From positions 107,823 through 171,822 of the forward strand of contig CAKVCK010000003.1 of NCBI GenBank assembly GCA_934725575.1: a stretch of DNA of 64,000 nucleotides, read 5' to 3'. Origin of the DNA: an uncultured Bacteroidales bacterium. Lineage in GTDB: Bacteria; Bacteroidota; Bacteroidia; Bacteroidales; UBA932. A model generated the notes under the pieces. It saw only the letters and a program-made list of their open reading frames with translations, ran no database searches and was not told where the DNA came from. Every line of letters begins with the position of its first letter. Positions within the stretch are counted from its first letter, which is position 1. Made by a program: the position numbers and the translations under genes. Shown piece after piece: positions 61,453-64,000 of the stretch.

Positions 61453-61975
61453 TGTGTTCTTTCAGATAGTTGCTGATCTTTACTTTTGCGTTGTGCCAGT
61501 TGGCCTTTGCCCCATCGGGAGTAGTGTCTGTGATTTCGGCGATCTCGCTGAAACTCAGCTCGTCATAGTACCGGAGATTGAACGTCAGCCGTTGTTTCCG
61601 GGGAAGTGAGAGTATCGCTTTCTGTAGGAGTACCGCCTCGATGTCCGCGAAGTCAACATATTCATCGGCAAGCATTGACATCGCTTCCGCATTGTCCTCG
61701 ATGTCAACCGTTGGGTGTCGCTTTTCGACGATGCGCAGGGCCTCGTTGGTCGCTATCCGGTAGAGCCACGCCGTGAATGAGCGGCCGCGGTCGTACTGGC
61801 CGAACGAACGGAATACCCTGATGAAAGTCTCCTGCGTGGCGTCCTGCGCATCCTCACTGTTCACGGTGATTCGGCGGATGTGCCAGTAGATAGATTCCTT
61901 GTACTCTTTCAGGAGCATCCGGAAACCCATCTGTTGGTTCCATCCAAGCAGTCTTACTATGTTTTTCTCATTCAT
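61445..61975 (-). CDS. ECF subfamily RNA polymerase sigma factor
   Basis: A 176-residue sigma-70 family protein: region 2 with 'DAQDATQETFIRVFRSFGQYD' and 'FTAWLYRIATNEAL', region 4 with 'LPRKQRLTFNLRYYDELSFSEIAEITDTTPDGAKANWHNAK' (both in part). It should direct transcription of its own operon, which continues with the anti-sigma-like, Spy-like and esterase genes. Overlaps the end of the preceding small gene by 8 bases. Confidence 0.9.
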   Translation of the reverse strand: MNEKNIVRLLGWNQQMGFRMLLKEYKESIYWHIRRITVNSEDAQDATQETFIRVFRSFGQYDRGRSFTAWLYRIATNEALRIVEKRHPTVDIEDNAEAMSMLADEYVDFADIEAVLLQKAILSLPRKQRLTFNLRYYDELSFSEIAEITDTTPDGAKANWHNAKVKISNYLKEHNG

Positions 61976-62357
61976 TCGCCAATATGTAAACGACTTTCTT
62001 TCCTCTCATTGTTCTGGCAAGCGGATCCCTCCTGTCCAGAGTGAATGAGTCCAGTTCCGCTTCCGCGAATTTACTGTCCAGTCCGGTGAATCCGCAGTAT
62101 TTGCTGACCGAAAGATAGCCTTTCTTTTGAATATATGCCACCGCCATCAGCTTGCGCTCCGGACGGGAGGTCTTGTTCACCGTGGTCGTACGTTCAACCT
62201 GCACTGTCCTGAAAGTCGGCACAATAGCCGTGACGTAGCATCCGTGATGTCTTCCGTAACCGCCGCCGTGGCGATGAGGCCAGCGCGCTTCCGCCGATGC
62301 GGAAACCGAGAGCATAAGTATCGCAGCCATCGCTGCCGTAAGTAATCCTGTTCTCAT
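61968..62357 (-). CDS. Small exported His-rich protein of unknown function
   Basis: A 129-residue protein with signal peptide (ASAEARW, about residue 23) and a His/Gly-rich segment 'WPHRHGGGYGRHHGCY' that could bind metal. The rest forms short strands ('AVAYIQKKGYLSVSKYCGF'). It is the first gene ahead of the sigma operon and overlaps it. The start at 62357 is chosen because it gives the signal. Metal binding is a guess from composition and from the copper genes upstream. Confidence 0.6.
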   Translation of the reverse strand: MRTGLLTAAMAAILMLSVSASAEARWPHRHGGGYGRHHGCYVTAIVPTFRTVQVERTTTVNKTSRPERKLMAVAYIQKKGYLSVSKYCGFTGLDSKFAEAELDSFTLDRRDPLARTMRGKKVVYILANE

Positions 62358-62448
62358 AATTCCAATGTTTTTAGATGTTGTTTTCTGAGACGTCTCGCAA
62401 TATATACCCGGCAATGCGGCGAAAGTAAAAAAGGGAGAATGATTTTTA

Positions 62449-62748
62449 TTAAGAATATGCAGGAGCGCACTTTTTTCGATGCTGGAATATTGGTTTTTCC
62501 TGATGGACGAGCCTTATTATGGCCTGCTTTATTTGCTCCGCCAGCAGTTTCTTTCTGTCATCGATGAACCCGAATCCAAGAGGCTCAAGGACGGACTTTG
62601 CCTTGTTCACCTCGTCATCTGAAAGCTCTCTTTCAAACTCGGCCTCGCCAAGCCTCACGGAGACAGGGCCAAGTCCTGCATTTTCCAACTGGTCACGTAC
62701 CGCCATTATACAGCGGTCGCAAACCATATGTTTGATGTACAGAATCAT
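62449..62748 (-). CDS. HMA-type metal-binding protein, truncated AraC regulator
   Basis: A 99-residue protein starting MILYIKHMVCDRC, with the heavy-metal Cys10-Cys13 pair. The pattern 'HMVCDRC', 'LGLGPVSVRLGEAEF', 'GFGFIDDRKKLLAEQIKQAIIRLVHQ' (split) matches the N-terminal sensor half of Bacteroidota AraC-family regulators that continue for about 90 residues into two helix-turn-helices. Here the frame stops soon after the sensor and no AraC motif follows in any frame. The ATG overlaps the copA stop (ATGA). It may survive as a small copper chaperone-like protein. Confidence 0.65.
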   Translation of the reverse strand: MILYIKHMVCDRCIMAVRDQLENAGLGPVSVRLGEAEFERELSDDEVNKAKSVLEPLGFGFIDDRKKLLAEQIKQAIIRLVHQEKPIFQHRKKCAPAYS

Positions 62749-64000
62749 AATTTTCTGAATTTCAGTCGGAGGCTGTTGGTCACCACACTTATGCTGCTCA
62801 ATGCCATAGCGGCACTTGCCACCATCGGATTTAGAAGGAATCCGCAAACGGGATACAATGCCCCGGCTGCAATCGGAATGCCAATGACATTGTAGATGAA
62901 CGCCCAAAAGAGGTTCTCCCTCAAAGTCCTCACTGTCAGGCGAGACAGTTGTACAGCTCCGGCTACTTTCCTGATGTCGTCACCCATCAGAGTGATCCCG
63001 GCGGAGTCGATGGCGATGTCGCTGCCCTTGCCCATAGCGATTCCGAGATCCGCCTGCGCGAGGGCCGCACTGTCATTGATCCCGTCCCCGACCATCGCCG
63101 TCCTGATGCCTGCGGATTGGAGGCCGCGTATGAACTCCAACTTGTCTGTCGGCAATGCTTCCGCACGTAAACCACTTACTCCCAGTTCGGAGGCGACACT
63201 CGCGGCGGACTCTTTTCTGTCCCCGGTCAGAATGTATGTGCCAATGCCCATATTCCTTAGAAGATCAATGCCTTCCTTGGCCGTTTCCCTTATCTGGTCA
63301 GATACGGACAGTACAGCTGATGCCTCGCCGTTTTCAGAAAACCAGATGAGAGTCCCGGGCATTGCCGATGCTTTCTCTGACAATGCGCGAGGAATATTCA
63401 CTCCCATCATTGACATATAACGGGATGAGCCGGAAATGAGCTTGAGTTCGGCACCATCGGGCAAAGTCGCGGTGCCGCGTATTCCAAGGCCTGTGGAGGT
63501 GCTGAAGTCTTTGATTTTTACTGGTATGGCTGATGGACATTGACCTTTTACGTAATCTTTGACAGCCTCGGCGAGCGGATGTTCCGATCTGGCCTCAAGA
63601 CCGGAAAGCTCGGAGAGGATATATTCCGTTCTTTCCGGTATGGCGAAATACGCGTCGCGGACTTCGGGTCTGCCCTCTGTCAGTGTTCCGGTCTTGTCCA
63701 TCACGACGGCCTTGATTGACGCTGCCCTTTCCAGGCATTCGGCATCCTTTATCAGTATTCCGTTTTCCGCGCCGAGTCCGATGCCTACCGTTATGGCTGT
63801 CGGCGTGGCGAGGCCGAGGGCGCAAGGGCAGGCGATGACAAGCACCGTTACGGCGGCGAGAAGTCCGTGGGAGAATCCGTCAGCCGGATCCAGGACACAC
63901 CACGCAACAAAACTTATTATGGATCAGGGCAACCGCATCAAAATACCTCCTTCCTTTTGCATACGGCAATGCGGTGAAGACATCTTCACTACTATGCTAA
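62745..64000 (-). pseudogene. Copper-translocating P-type ATPase (CopA-like), disrupted 5' part
   Basis: The C-terminal 366 residues are well kept: metal channel 'ACPCALG', phosphorylation 'DKTGTLTEG', nucleotide-binding 'SEHPLAEAV', hinge 'VGDGINDSAALAQADLGIAMG' and the last two membrane helices. Upstream the frame reads 'SFVAWCVLDPADGFSHGLLAAVTVLVIA', then meets TGA (63924-63926). Another frame there reads 'ALPYAKGRRYFDAVALI', resembling an earlier CopA helix, itself preceded by TAG (63997-63999). The actuator domain that should separate these segments is absent. This looks like an internal deletion of more than 100 codons plus a frame change. The window ends here, so the true 5' end is unseen. 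Confidence 0.6.

Overview
The window reads as chromosome of a gut-type member of the order Bacteroidales. The evidence is SusC/SusD-type outer membrane import, tandem fimbrillin lipoproteins, paired cmk-ispH genes, an ExbB-ExbD-ExbD cluster, promoters of the Bacteroidota type (TTTG, about 19-20 bases, TAnnTTTG), and start codons without Shine-Dalgarno sequences. The family cannot be fixed from sequence alone; Rikenellaceae-like or UBA932-like lineages are possible. No rRNA, tRNA, CRISPR array, prophage or integrase gene was seen.

Region 1 (1-17945, all + strand) is a surface-fibre locus. One recognisable promoter (207-238) precedes an outer membrane barrel protein, a FimB/Mfa2-like lipoprotein and a tandem array of thirteen fimbrillin-type lipoprotein genes or remnants, called P1-P13 here. 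Apart from P1 they fall into three sequence classes: C ('TRGSY'-like), A ('TRSNPLG') and B ('TRADG'-like). The order is P1, C-A-B, C-B, C-A, C(remnant)-A-B-B, A-like(broken). Two A-B pairs (P3-P4 and P10-P11) carry a C-terminal GLUG-repeat domain, while other A and B members end exactly where that domain would start. The block looks like a repeatedly duplicated and recombined pilin/adhesin cassette of the type V pilus kind, transcribed as a unit of about 17 kb that ends at a hairpin at 17910-17945.

Region 2 (17946-20491) is a repeat-rich island: a REP-associated tyrosine transposase-like gene (HUH motif), a facing pair of REP palindromes, and a second hairpin family with one copy on each side of the gene. 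Further REP copies lie at 20285, 32868, 43929 and, unusually, inside the ispH coding sequence (21515).

Region 3 (20492-43853) is mostly housekeeping: efp, ispH-cmk, a sigma-54 type response regulator without a DNA-binding domain, a CtpA-type protease, dCMP deaminase, an acyl-CoA ligase, a TonB-like protein, uridine kinase, asnS, an ExbB/ExbD energy-coupling operon, asparaginase, a TatD nuclease, dprA, queA, a Nudix hydrolase, pyrE, an rRNA methyltransferase and a TPR protein.

Region 4 (43970-54014, - strand) is a SusC/SusD-type uptake operon with a zinc metallohydrolase lipoprotein, a DUF4302-like lipoprotein and two SUMF1-fold lipoproteins that appear non-catalytic. A BASS-like transporter and a hipBA toxin-antitoxin pair follow to 57005.

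Region 5 (57332-64000) holds hydrolases, an O6-methylguanine methyltransferase, a flavodoxin-fold reductase, an ECF sigma factor operon, and a decaying copper locus: a CopA P-type ATPase with a broken 5' part and an HMA regulator that has lost its AraC domain.

One signal runs through the whole window: the hexamer GAATAT/ATATTC is very frequent, occurs in all three codon phases and often abuts start codons, so it seems selected at the DNA level.
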